Shown: positions 11,334 through 22,403, counted from the stretch's first letter. The stretch is 64,000 bases of DNA from Aporrectodea caliginosa (GCA_020284085.1 JACEVL010000061.1:881209-945208), one strand, 5' to 3'. The notes: generated from the sequence alone by a model not told the origin. Numbers and translations are program-made.

Positions 11334-13846
11334 TGCAGAAGTGAAATGATCATTGTCTCAAAGACTGCTCAGAGAAAGAATGCTGACTGTTGTGTGAATT
11401 ATTTGATAATATTTGAAAATTACAATGGCTTTTCATAGTGATTTCATTTGTAAACATTTGTAAACAGTCTGATTTGAGGCAGATCTGTAAATTGGCTGTT
11501 TATTTATTGTTGTCCTGAGAACTTTAGATGGAACTGGGATATTCCATATTTTATTTTCTATTTATATTTTTGTTGTGCTTCAAGTGAAAACGAAGAATGG
11601 AGTTCAGATGTTGAACCTCTATCTTGATATATGTAGTGGAGGGTGCATTTAAAATTTAAATAGGATGTTTGTTACAGAAATTTTCCTTACTAAGTTTCAT
11701 CATTTCAATTTTTGATTGCTTATTATGAAATTTATTCTGCCTCGGATTTTATAAGCATTCCTGTTTTTATGCTGTCTGGTAATTTTCAAATATTTTGCCC
11801 TACTTGTGACCTCATAAATTATTTAGTAAACCTGTTCGGGTAATAATTTGTTTCTGAGTGTTGCTTCATAATACATATCTATCTTTGATAGATTTTTTTA
11901 TTTAGATATAAAAGATAATTTTTCAAAATCAGTTAAAGACTGAAGCAGCATATTGGCCTTTGGTTTTCTCTGTGTAAATGTCTGTAACTTAATATATATT
12001 GTGTGTCATATAATTTTTTGCTCAAGATAGAATTTTACAAGATCTGAATGGTAGACTTTTTCAATTTGGAACTGCTTGTCTCTGTTTACCTAGTTTTCGT
12101 TTAACCTATGGCTGATTGAGGTGCAAACTGTGCTTCAAAAAGAGATATCGGTAATATTGAAAACGAGGGGGTCAAGGCCATATGGTGACTGTAGAATAGA
12201 AAACGTGTGGATTTACATTAACATCAAATCAGATGTTCAAGAATATTCCATCATTGTCTACAGAGAATGTACACAAGAAACAAGGCTGTATTGAATTATG
12301 GACTTCAAGGAAACTCTGTTGTAGATGAGCGTCATTGAGCGCTTACAGTTATGTACAATTAGTGGAAAAATGGTTACTTAAAATATTCATGTAAACATAA
12401 AGGTACACTGGACCATACAGTCACCTGTTCTTTAGAGTGACAGAATTATAGCATTCTTGCGTTAGCGAGGAAGTTTAACGTCCAAGTAAATGCTGTTGAC
12501 TGGCGGTGGTATGTCTTTTGAAGTACAAACCTTATTTAATCCTTACCTCAGAATGTGTTGTGTACCAGTACAATTGTTTTCTTGTGTTTTTTGTTGTTGT
12601 TGCTTATAGATGGTCTATTTAGTTTCAATATCCAATGTGAAAATCAGGTATACCTAAGATTCTCTGATGTCTGTTTTTTCCTTTTTGTATGTTCCTTTAT
12701 TCTGTTAAACTATTGGACTATATGTGTCACATGCTATTTAGAATGGACAACTGTAGAAACTGTATATTAATACAGAACATTATTATCTGCCAACATGTGA
12801 GGCACGTATACTATAACATCAAGGCTGTAGATCCTGTACAATGCAGTCAGTTGGGTGTTGATACGGATCTTTTCACCTCACCAACGAGAACAGACATCAT
12901 TACTAGTGGCACCGATTCAAAGACCTCTAATTACTGTAGCCAGTTTGTGAGCTGGTCTCTCATCCTCTTGCTCTGCTGAATGTCCCACTGTTTCAGAGTA
13001 TATTGAGAATGCAGATGTGTATTACTCCATGTCTTTTATCAGACTCCACTTCACTATAGTTAGTTTCCAGTGTTTAACGACATCTTGGGCCACCGACTTT
13101 GACCTTACCTTGTGTCGATAGTATCCCACTTCTTTACTATTATCAGACTACAAAATCACTTTACTCTGGATTAATGCAACAGATTGCCAACGTCTAAACG
13201 GTCTAATGGCATCAAAGGCCATTGACGTCAATAGGAATAATTGTTTCCAGCAAACCTCACCCTTTGTATGGCATAATACAGCCACTTTACTACTACCACA
13301 CTACCATGATTCTAGCGTTGGTCAACTGCTGGCCAATCCCGTCACATCACACCTTCGGAGGGCTTCAACAGGACCTTCAGTCGACAATCACGACACGTAT
13401 TTAACCAAGGACTCAACGACAGTAGGCTATTCTTCACAATTTTTCTTATGAAGCAGTCGATCTATCTTCTGCTTAATCTCTTGAAAACACAAACTGCCAA
13501 TCAACTTTTACCTGTTTAACGACGACACTGTGCAGTAACAAGGACCATTAGCGTCGCCATCCTCCATCCAGGCTTGGGATTGGCACCGCGGCTGGCACTT
13601 AGCACGGACGTCCGATGGCGGAGGTACCTTAATCGCTCTTGGCACTTGGTCACCGACCTTCGTCTCCTGTTGGCCAGAACAGGAGAATCGGTTGGAGCTC
13701 CCTCGATCGCCACGACAAGGCATACGCACCGTCGTCCGTCGAGTGATCTTCCGAGGTAGCCACTCGATCAACAGCGAACAGCTCGGCTATAAATATATAC
13801 TCCGGTGGGTGGGCTAAGGGGAAGGGAGACCTAGGGTCCCGGGACG
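11334..13846. other. Intergenic stretch, no gene recognised
   Basis: AT-rich to about 13.4 kb, with short open frames lacking homology that I recognise. From 13500 to 13850 it becomes GC-rich, with a TATA-like TATAAATATATA at about 13789. This might be a promoter or LTR remnant, but no partner repeat was found. Confidence 0.25.
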
Positions 13847-13915
13847 GAAGGCGTGGCCTATTAAAGGCGGGAGTTCCGGGGCTCCCGGTCCCGCCTTTTA
13901 ATAGGCCACGCCTTC
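13847..13915. repeat. GC-rich foldback hairpin
   Basis: Left arm from 13847 and right arm ending 13915 are reverse complements over about 26 bases (GAAGGCGTGGCC..., one single-base gap), around a GC-rich loop. Partial copies of the GGCGGGAGTTCCGGG core recur to about 13990, and the sequence ending GTAGAGCCCTG resembles a hAT terminus, so this may be part of a decayed hAT-type MITE. Confidence 0.7.
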
Positions 13916-14039
13916 TGAAGGCGTGACCTATAGTCAGAGGGGACCAAAGGCGGGAGTTCCGGGACTGACGGGAGTCCCGGGACCGTAGAGCCCTGTCATT
14001 ACTCTTACAATACTTATAAGCCTGCTTGACCAACTCAAG

Positions 14040-14410
14040 AAAATTCCAGATCCCTTATATTTCGCTCGACCTCAACCATCCACACATTCACTGAAAATTC
14101 TCCTCTCCGCAACCTACGTGAGACTTTTGACCAAAACCTTAGCTTCCTCTTTCCCGCCCTTGCTTCATGCATACCCGTGATCTTCGCAGAATCCGCCCTA
14201 TGCTCGATTTCAAACTACCTCTTCAATGATCATTAGATCTACTGCAAGTCTTTCTTTTTGACCATATGCTAGACATCACCCAAATAAACGGTCTACAAAC
14301 TATTCAGAATGCCCTCGCCCGTGCTGTCACTAAAGCAAACACCACTACATAGGCCCTATATCACCCCTGTCTTCAAATCACTCCACTGGCTTAAAATACC
14401 AGGTCAGGCG
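14040..14410 (+). pseudogene. Decayed L2-like LINE fragment, plus strand
   Basis: Translated pieces in shifting frames resemble an L2-type reverse transcriptase: NLRETFDQNLS, LRRIRPMLDFK and QNALARAVTKA. The same blocks occur in order in the minus-strand copy at 33730-34745. Several frameshifts and stops; no functional product. Confidence 0.6.
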
Positions 14411-15754
14411 CGGATGATGCCTGAATGCAGCCTGCAGTGATAGGCTCACGAGTCACAGACAAAGCTGTAGGCCTAATTGAAGCTAGGGTACGTAGGCCTA
14501 ATCTATCGTTTTAGCCTTCCAAATTATTCGCCCTTTGTAGCATTTTTATTTTTCATCAATCCAACTTCTACTTTGGCAACAATTCTTTTAATCAGTCCAG
14601 CTTCTACGTAAGCAAACATTATTTGTAATCAATCCATTGCAACTTCTATTTAGCCTAAACAACAATTATTTTTCATCAATCCAACTTCAGTTTAGACAAA
14701 ACTTATTTTCATCAATCCAACTTCTTTTTAACAAGAATTCCTTTCGTCAGTCCAGCTAAAACCCATATACAATATTATATACCCATATATACCCATATAC
14801 GCGCGCTATAAATGACAGTTTAATAATAATAATAATAACATTGGCCAATAATTTAGAACGCTAAAACGATAGATTAATTATCGAAGCTAGAACAAGACTA
14901 TCTATATACGCTACTTTATTTTAACCTGCGCTTAAGTCAAAATGTCTAACTTTTCTATTGCAACGTGCGACTTAATTGATCCGCTCGATCAACCTCGTCA
15001 CACTATTCTGTGGATGTGTTGACGCAGTCAGATAAAATATTTCGAATACAAAACTTTCTACCAGTCAGTTCAGTTTTTTACTGCTTTGCAACATCGACTT
15101 GATGCGTAGGCCTATGTAGGCCTATGCGAGCTTATAATTTTCGTCTTGGTTCGGCTTAATACGCAAACAGGATGTGCTCTTATCACAGAAACACTGGCAG
15201 CGGCATCGAATCTCATTGAGGTCTATAAAGAGTTTAAAGACGACCTTGCTGCTGCTGCATGCTTAGGAAATGAGCTGCGCCGTTTGTTGAATTTATGGAC
15301 ACATTCAAGGACGAACAAGCTCAGGAGAATTTCATGTATCGAGTTCAGGTATAATTTCCTGATTTCCTAATGTGAAGATAGCACTTCACAATTAGACCCT
15401 ATACCGCGCAGCATCAGATCAGACTAAGAGGATATCAAAGGATAAGAAGTTTTTTAGAACGGATGAACAAAATTCGGTTGCCAGAAGCCCAGACATAGCA
15501 TAGATAGATGCGGATTCTATAGCAGCCTAAATGAACAAATGAGGCTGCGGCCTGGAGCGGTGCATTAGGCCTACGGAGGGCGGCAAGATTTCAGAATTAA
15601 ACATTTAAAATCGAACATTAAATCTAATTTAAACTGCAAACGAGACGCCAATAAATAAAATAATTATTCAAAAACCCTCAGGCTACCGAGGTCTTTTTGT
15701 AACACGGACTACCAAGAGGGGTGTGGTTACCACCCCCATTGGATTTCGGGTTTG

Positions 15755-15940
15755 TGTTGGAATTAAGCCTGTGTTATACACATTCTGGACAATAGGTGGT
15801 GTGCTAAGAGGACTCTTTAGTACTCTATGTACTCTACTTCCGGTTTACGTTCTTCTTTGCTCGTTGTGCTAATTAAAATGTTTAAACTCTGATCAGTTCT
15901 ATATCTAAATAATCCTAAAGAACTAAAGTGAACTTCAACA
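15755..15940 (+). repeat. 5' LTR of copia element
   Basis: Begins TGTTGGAATT and ends CTTCAACA. It contains promoter and processing signals by function, though no clear TATA box was identified. Identical to the 3' copy over all 186 bases compared. Confidence 0.96.
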
Positions 15941-15956
15941 GGTTATGGGCCCAGGC
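15941..15956 (+). promoter_or_regulatory. Primer-binding site (initiator Met tRNA internal segment)
   Basis: GGTTATGGGCCCAGGC directly follows the 5' LTR. Its first 14 bases are complementary to the anticodon stem-loop region of eukaryotic initiator Met tRNA (CTGGGCCCATAACC). Drosophila copia is known to prime from a cleaved half of this tRNA, so the same unusual mechanism is inferred here. Confidence 0.85.
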
Positions 15957-16075
15957 CGACTTGTAAAGAACTGTTTACTGCGTGTCGACTAATATTTTTC
16001 GAGATTTATCGTTTCTTATCAGTGTCGACAGAAGCTGTTTTTATTGTGTTCTTTGTACCGCGTGTTCATTCCGAC

Positions 16076-19000
16076 ATGTCGTCATTAGAAGAATTACAAC
16101 TGCAAATGCAGCAACTTCAGACGGAGATTAGCCTGAAAAACATTCGAGCAACTTCAAGTTCACTTGGAGGGTTATCGGAAGCGAAACATCTTGATGGAAA
16201 GAATTATGGTGATTGGAAGTTCTGGATGCAAAATTTCTTGATAGACGCTGGTCTATGGTGTTGCATTTTGCCAAAAGAAGGTCAGTCTGTTGATCCGGAT
16301 TTGGACTTACGAGCGTTAGCCAAAATCAATCTCAGTCTAAAGCCTTGCGCGGCAAAAATCACAAAGAAATGCCAAACTGCAAAAATTGCTTGGGATGCAT
16401 TGAGAGGTGAATATGAAAGCACTGCTTTGGTTCGCCTAATTGGTTTATATTCGAGTTTGTTCAAGACACGTTTCGAAAATTTTCTTTCGATGCAACAGTA
16501 TGTTGATCACATTTTATCAATTGCTGAACAGTTAGAGTCGATTGGTCAACCCTTTCCGGAGAATGTTGTGGGAGGTATAATACTTGGTGGCCTTCCTGAC
16601 CAATTTCAGCCTCTGATATTGGGTATTCAAGGGTCAAAACAAGACACAACAGTGGAGTTTGTAAAAGGTCTTTTGCTACAAGATGGCATTAAGAATATTG
16701 GAGCAAGTGCAAGTGCAACTCAGTCTGCCTTCTCCATGCCCAGACTCCAAAAGAAGGGTAAACCAAAAGGACCAAGATGTTTTGAATGCAATCAGTATGG
16801 GCATACTCGTCCACAGTGCGATCAATACAAATCTTCAAAAAGGATCAGTGCTAAACAAAATAAACCTTTTTTTAGTGCACATGTTGGTGCCTTGTCAGCA
16901 CACACGAATTTTTCTGTTTCATCAGAGAATTCCACCACTTCGACAGGTGATGACTGGTACCTTGATTCTGGTGCTACAGTACATCTAACATCGAGACTTG
17001 ACTGGTTTGAGAGTTTTACTCCTAATGATAGTCAACAGGTTGGAATTGCAAATGGAACTAAATTGAAAAGTACTGGAACAGGGAACATATCCATTCCATT
17101 GTCGTCAAAAGAAACAATGACTGCCTTTGATGTGGTTCATGCTCCAGATTTAGCAATCAATCTTTTAGCAGTTCACAAGATAGCAAAGGAAGGTAAAACT
17201 GTTTTGTTTGACGAACAGGGTTGTCGTATAATCAACCAACAGTTGAAGGTCAATTCAAAGAATGTCATTGCTACTGCCACAGCAGTTAATGGACTATATT
17301 GCCTGGATCGCCAGAAATCACATTCGTTTGCAGTAATGTCAACAAGCGTTGTGAACTTGTGGCATCGTCGTCTTGGACATCTTAATCGTCCTTCGATGCG
17401 TCTGTTGCAAATTAAGATGTCGTCTGGTGTTCAATTAGACGAAGTCTCAAGCATTCCTTGTGAAGCATGTGTGAAAGGCAAACAGCATCGGAAACCATTT
17501 AAGAAAACAGGAGTCAAACGTGCAGAACACGTTCTGGGGCTTATTCATTCTGATCTTTGTGGTCCTATGCAAGTATCATCTGTTGGTGGTGCACGGTATT
17601 TTCTTACCTTCACTGATGATTTCACACGACACTCGGTTGTCTATTTTCTGAAGTCAAAGATTGAGGTTGTCGACAAGTTCAAGGAATACAAAGCACTTGT
17701 TGAAAACCAGACTGGTGCACGTATTAAAGCTATACGGACAGACAATGGTACAGAATATGTCAATAATGCTTTTTTGACCATTCTACGAAGCTGCGGAATT
17801 CGACATGAGACGACGATTCCATATTCTCCAGAACAGAATGGAGTCGCAGAGCGTCTAAATAGAACTTTGGTGGAAAGGGCTCGATCCATGATAATGGAAT
17901 CCAATGTAAGCACAGACTTTTGGGCAGAAGCAGTTAACACTGCCAACTACCTGAAGAATCGCTCACCCACAAAAGCTCTAACAAACATGACCCCTGAAGA
18001 GGCATGGACGGGAAAAAAACCTGATCTTAGTCATCTTCGTGTTTTTGGATGCAAAGCCTTGGCAAAAATTTCTGGAAATTCTCGCAAAAAATGGGACTCA
18101 AAGTCAAAGGAGTATATCTTTGTTGGTTATTCAGAAGGAACCACAGGATACAGACTTCTTCATCCAATTACCAAGAAACTCACTCAATCAAGAGATGTTG
18201 TTTTCTTCGAATCTCAGTTCTCAGTTCGACAGTTATCTTCATTCGATCCTTTCCCAGTTATTTCTGATGACAGTATTGTTTCTCCTACAGACTCTTTGAT
18301 ACCTCCTCAACAGCAGTTCCAGTTCATCCAGGCTCCTGTTGAAGTGGGGGAGTCTACCAGTACAAAGACTAACATTACTGATGGCGCATGCACTGAAAAT
18401 GAAGAGTTGAGAGATGTTGATTTCGTTGATACAACAGCAGATATTCCACTGAGCAATGCAAATATTTCTGAGGATGATGGACGGCCAAAAAGAACTCATG
18501 TTCCGAATAAGAGGATATTTAATGAGGACTTTGTGGTAAATCAAGCTACCTTATGCAGAAACATCGATCCGTTAACAGTTGAACAAGCCCTCGGTTCTAA
18601 GAATGCAGATGATTGGAAACATGCCATGGAAGAAGAAATCAAGGCACATGTTGAAAATCATACATGGACATTCTCTGATGTACCTGAAGGTAGGAAAGCT
18701 ATAAAAAGTAAATGGGTGTTCAAAACGAAACTGAAAGTAGATGGTACAGTTGAACGTTACAAAGCTCGTTTGGTGGCTAAAGGCTGTTCACAAAAGCCAG
18801 GCATTGATTATGAGGAAACCTACGCACCTGTTGTTCGTTACACATCCATCCGTTTTCTAATGGCACTTGCAGCAAAGTATGACTTGGACATCGATCAAAT
18901 GGATGTCACAACGGCATTCTTGAATCCTGAATTAGAAGAAGAAGTTTACATGGAATTACCAAGTGGTTATCGGCTAAATAATCGAACTTGTCGGTTGAAT

Positions 19001-20116
19001 AAGTCAATTTATGGCCTGAAACAAGCCAGCCGAGCTTGGAACAAGAAACTAGACAAGTTGCTAAAAGATCTTGGATTTCTGCAGTCAAATTTCGACACAT
19101 GTATTTATTACAAGAATGAAAATGGAAAGATCTTAATCATTGCTGTGTATGTTGATGATCTCTTGATTTTCTCGAACAATAAGAAAGAGAAACAGAAACT
19201 GAAAGTGGATCTGATGAAATGTCTTAAGATGAAAGATCTGGGAGAAGCGCATTATTGTGTAGGCATACACATTCAGAGAGATCGTGAAAAGGGAACAATT
19301 TCACTTGATCAAGAGAAATATATTGAAGAAATGCTGATTCGTTTCAATATGAATGAGTGTAATGGTGTATCAACTCCACTTGATCCAAACCAAGACTTGT
19401 TCGGGGAAGAACTTCTTCCAAACAGTCAAGTTGAAAAGGAAGATATGCTGAAGGTTCCTTTTCAAGAAGCGGTTGGGAGCTTAATGTTTGCAGCACAAGC
19501 TACAAGACCAGACATTACGTTTGCAGTGGGGGTCATGAGTAGATTCAACAACAACTATGGCCAAGCCCATTGGGTTGCAGTTAAAAGAATCTTTAGATAT
19601 CTACGACAAACTGCAAGCTTAAAGTTGGTATACAGGAAAAATGATGAAGATGTAGCTGGATTCAGTGATTCTGATTGGGGCGGAGACAAAAGGGATCTAA
19701 AATCAACTACAGGATACATTTTTGTGTTGAGTGGTGCTGCAATTAGTTGGAACTCTAAGAAACAGCCAACTGTTGCAAAGTCAACCACTGAAGCAGAATA
19801 TATGGCTCTGAGCATGGCTGCTGCAGAAGCTGTATGGTTGAAGGGACTTCATCAAGAACTAGTTCCTCAAGCCTCTAGTGTTGTGAAGATCTTCTGTGAC
19901 AACAAAGGTGCAATTGATCTCGCAAGAAATCCTGGATATCGAGCCAAGACCAAGCACATTGCTATCCAACATCATTTTATTAGAGATAGAATCACTGTTG
20001 GAGATATATGTGTTGAACAGATAGCTACAACAGACATGGTTGCTGACTGTCTGACAAAGGGACTGTTTAAAGATGTACATGCAAAATGCATCTTAGGCAT
20101 GGGGTTTCTGAAATAA
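16076..20116 (+). CDS. Copia Gag-Pol polyprotein (1346 aa, intact)
   Basis: A single frame encodes all retrotransposition functions. Gag with a CCHC zinc knuckle comes first (from Cys235: CFECNQYGHTRPQC), then aspartic protease (Asp297 in LDSGAT). The integrase zinc region has HRRLGHLN near 430 and CEACVKGKQH, and the catalytic core has Asp493, Asp556 and Glu592 with 35 residues between the last two. Reverse transcriptase carries YVDD at 1025-1028, and RNase H has Asp1198 (DSDWGG) and Glu1239 (TTEAEYMAL). ATG at 16076 is chosen because it follows the leader and begins a Gag-like MSSLEELQLQM; the frame stays open 18 codons upstream without another ATG. No stop or shift interrupts it. Confidence 0.95.
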   Translation: MSSLEELQLQMQQLQTEISLKNIRATSSSLGGLSEAKHLDGKNYGDWKFWMQNFLIDAGLWCCILPKEGQSVDPDLDLRALAKINLSLKPCAAKITKKCQTAKIAWDALRGEYESTALVRLIGLYSSLFKTRFENFLSMQQYVDHILSIAEQLESIGQPFPENVVGGIILGGLPDQFQPLILGIQGSKQDTTVEFVKGLLLQDGIKNIGASASATQSAFSMPRLQKKGKPKGPRCFECNQYGHTRPQCDQYKSSKRISAKQNKPFFSAHVGALSAHTNFSVSSENSTTSTGDDWYLDSGATVHLTSRLDWFESFTPNDSQQVGIANGTKLKSTGTGNISIPLSSKETMTAFDVVHAPDLAINLLAVHKIAKEGKTVLFDEQGCRIINQQLKVNSKNVIATATAVNGLYCLDRQKSHSFAVMSTSVVNLWHRRLGHLNRPSMRLLQIKMSSGVQLDEVSSIPCEACVKGKQHRKPFKKTGVKRAEHVLGLIHSDLCGPMQVSSVGGARYFLTFTDDFTRHSVVYFLKSKIEVVDKFKEYKALVENQTGARIKAIRTDNGTEYVNNAFLTILRSCGIRHETTIPYSPEQNGVAERLNRTLVERARSMIMESNVSTDFWAEAVNTANYLKNRSPTKALTNMTPEEAWTGKKPDLSHLRVFGCKALAKISGNSRKKWDSKSKEYIFVGYSEGTTGYRLLHPITKKLTQSRDVVFFESQFSVRQLSSFDPFPVISDDSIVSPTDSLIPPQQQFQFIQAPVEVGESTSTKTNITDGACTENEELRDVDFVDTTADIPLSNANISEDDGRPKRTHVPNKRIFNEDFVVNQATLCRNIDPLTVEQALGSKNADDWKHAMEEEIKAHVENHTWTFSDVPEGRKAIKSKWVFKTKLKVDGTVERYKARLVAKGCSQKPGIDYEETYAPVVRYTSIRFLMALAAKYDLDIDQMDVTTAFLNPELEEEVYMELPSGYRLNNRTCRLNKSIYGLKQASRAWNKKLDKLLKDLGFLQSNFDTCIYYKNENGKILIIAVYVDDLLIFSNNKKEKQKLKVDLMKCLKMKDLGEAHYCVGIHIQRDREKGTISLDQEKYIEEMLIRFNMNECNGVSTPLDPNQDLFGEELLPNSQVEKEDMLKVPFQEAVGSLMFAAQATRPDITFAVGVMSRFNNNYGQAHWVAVKRIFRYLRQTASLKLVYRKNDEDVAGFSDSDWGGDKRDLKSTTGYIFVLSGAAISWNSKKQPTVAKSTTEAEYMALSMAAAEAVWLKGLHQELVPQASSVVKIFCDNKGAIDLARNPGYRAKTKHIAIQHHFIRDRITVGDICVEQIATTDMVADCLTKGLFKDVHAKCILGMGFLK

Positions 20117-20144
20117 GACTCTGATCTTTTTTTAGAATGTGTGT

Positions 20145-20154
20145 AAAGTGGGGG
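20145..20154 (+). promoter_or_regulatory. Polypurine tract of copia element
   Basis: AAAGTGGGGG abuts the 3' LTR and is the expected primer site for plus-strand DNA synthesis. One T interrupts the purine run. Confidence 0.75.
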
Positions 20155-20340
20155 TGTTGGAATTAAGCCTGTGTTATACACATTCTGGACAATAGGTGGT
20201 GTGCTAAGAGGACTCTTTAGTACTCTATGTACTCTACTTCCGGTTTACGTTCTTCTTTGCTCGTTGTGCTAATTAAAATGTTTAAACTCTGATCAGTTCT
20301 ATATCTAAATAATCCTAAAGAACTAAAGTGAACTTCAACA
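20155..20340 (+). repeat. 3' LTR of copia element
   Basis: Same 186 bases as the 5' LTR, followed by the second GTTTG target copy. Confidence 0.96.
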
Positions 20341-20537
20341 GTTTGGTTTCACATATCAGATCTTGTAATACAGCAGTGGATTCAGCATTCATTTCTGAAC
20401 AAAATGGTATATTTAGTTGTACATTATGCGAATGCACCTCGAAATTACATAAGTTTTAAAAACGGAACCGATAGGCCTAATTAGCGATATTTTATATTAT
20501 TTCGTACATTTTTTACTTTTTGGACAAACAAATCGTA

Positions 20538-20953
20538 GTGGATCCAGTCACGCCCCGGGCGTTAGCGGAACCCCAGTACTACAGTAACGCCCGTCGCGTT
20601 ATTGGCTAAAGCCTGTCACGTGAACTTGTTGTCTTTTCGTGGAATTTTGATATGGCGGACATCATGAGGATCGGTTACGGCCACGTTAGGATTCATGGGG
20701 TCGTTTATGGTCAAATTAGGCGTCGTTTAGGGTCAGATTAGGCGTCGTGAGGGTCGGTTAGGGTCAGGGTTAGGGTTAGTGTCGTCTTTAGAAAACACGG
20801 TGAACAACCTTCCACCGCAATCGGGAATGTTTATCGGTCGGTTCGTTTCAGGTACAGACAATCATGTGACATGGACTGACCAATTGCGAGGCGGGCGTTA
20901 CTCGAGTCCCGTGGATAGAGTCACGTCGGGCGTGACTGTATCCACGACCCAAA
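20538..20953. mobile_element. Short TIR element (MITE-like) with TTAGGG-like interior
   Basis: The left end GTGGATCCAGTCACGCC and the right end, reverse complemented GTGGATACAGTCACGCC, form an imperfect terminal inverted repeat. A second inverted block (GTAACGCCCG on each side) lies inside. The interior has degenerate TTAGGG/TTAGGC/TCAGGG repeats at about 20686-20780. No transposase. Target duplication not resolved. Confidence 0.55.
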
Positions 20954-21858
20954 CAAATAGCCTATAAGATTATGTGTGTTTTGAAACTGATCTATGTATC
21001 CAAGAACATTTTAAACATAATGAGGCTTCATTTGTAACAATAACCTACAAACTAGTCCATAAAAACTCCATAACTTATAGTCTGTATTAGATACAGCGAA
21101 ATCTAAAGGCAACATGAAACAATACTTCACGTTATTGTTCACGGCAGTCAAATATGTCGGTGGTCCTTGCAGTTATTGCAAGTTAATTAGGCCTACTTCG
21201 GTTATTTTGTGCGAATGCTTCCTGTAAACTGGCTTCTCACTTCATCTTCAGTAGGCTATCTGTTTCAGCTAATATAAGTTCTAAATCTGTAGCTGTTGAC
21301 AAAGTTTATGTAGAAATATCGGTTTACGTTGTGATGCTGTAGGCCTATTCCGCCATTTTCACGTAGGTCTATTATTATTTATTTTTATCACTTCCAGTGT
21401 TCAAAAGACAAATAATTAAGCAAGCAAATGAAGCCCTGCATTCCTCTAAAGAATGGTATATTTGTTTCTATTCTAAGAAGAAAATTGAATACGCTATGGT
21501 CGAAAAACTAAGGGGGGTGGTATCCACCCCTCTGGTACCTCGGCTATATCGGGTATAACTTTTGAACGGCGTGAGATACCATCATGATGTTTACCTCAAA
21601 ATATGCCCACATGAATCTGCTACAGCTACCTAAATAGTAAAAATTATATTCCATATGAAAAAATTGATGCATAAAAACGTAGGGGGGGTGGTAACACCCC
21701 CCTTGGTAGCCCGAGGGTTAACATGAATATTACCATACCAGCGTGCCCATACAAAGCTCAAATAGGACCCATATTTCCATATGGGACCCGTATAGAGCCC
21801 ATATGGGCCCACTCCACATAATTATAGCCTACGGACATGCTGGTTGGTAGGGTCACTA

Positions 21859-22105
21859 CGGGGGGCGGTGGTGTAAGGGTATCATCCCGGGTATGTTCGG
21901 TGCCTTGCAGCCGGAGGGTTGCGGGTTCGAATCCACCTCAAGCCGCCGCGTAGGGACCCTGGGCAAGTCCTTCACTCGCAATTGCTCATGCGCTACGGCG
22001 TGAAACTCCGATTCAGTGTACGCGCTGTAGTCGGGAGCGCCTCTGAGTAGAAATCTTGAAGGGGCGCTATAACAAGTGCTCATACATACATACATACATA
22101 CATAC
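21859..22105 (+). mobile_element. tRNA-derived SINE, near full length
   Basis: The tRNA-like head has an A-box region (GGTGGTGTAAGGGTATC) and a strong B box (GGGTTCGAATCCACC), followed by a central domain with GGGCAAGTCCTTCACTCGC. The tail, GCGCCTCTGAGTAG then GAAGGGGCGCTATA, resembles the 3' end of the L2-like LINE at 37010-38140. The copy ends in a (CATA)n microsatellite. A relative with the same central domain lies on the minus strand at 33250-33482. Confidence 0.8.
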
Positions 22106-22373
22106 TATAGGGTGGCAATAGAACTTTTTTCTTATAATTAGTGACGACAGATGATTGAACCAACCTCTGGATAGAGAAGAAGACGGAGGGTGGGTTGTGT
22201 TTACAAAGAGAGGAATTGGAAGGTGGTGGAGTGGTTGGATTAGGGTAAGATTTCTTTAAGAGATGGGACTAATTAAGGCCTGTATATAGCGTTGATTTAA
22301 GGGAATCCATCCACAACACACATACATGCATACATACATAAAATAGCATATAATAATAATTCATACGTTACAT

Positions 22374-22403
22374 GATAATACTGATGACGTCATCAGTATT
22401 ATC
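22374..22403. repeat. Perfect 30-bp palindrome containing a CRE core
   Basis: Fifteen bases read identically on both strands around TGATGACGTCATCA, without a loop. The centre is a full cAMP-response-element core (TGACGTCA). Two further TGACGTCA-like sites follow within 60 bases. Regulatory use is possible but unproven. Confidence 0.8.

Larger units (their letters stand above)
15755..20340 (+). mobile_element. Complete Ty1/copia-type LTR retrotransposon
   Basis: Two 186-bp LTRs (15755-15940, 20155-20340), identical by eye, begin TGTTG and end CAACA. The element is flanked by the perfect 5-bp duplication GTTTG (15750-15754 and 20341-20345). A primer-binding site, one long Gag-Pol frame and a polypurine tract lie between. 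Identical LTRs and an intact frame indicate very recent insertion. Gag-Pol in one frame, with integrase before reverse transcriptase, is the copia order. Confidence 0.97.

Noticed and set aside
20686..20785. Interstitial telomere from chromosome fusion
   Set aside because: Units are degenerate and lie within an element with inverted ends.
21859..21960. Functional tRNA gene
   Set aside because: The A and B boxes are present but the cloverleaf and anticodon arm are not; continuation into a tail and microsatellite shows a SINE.
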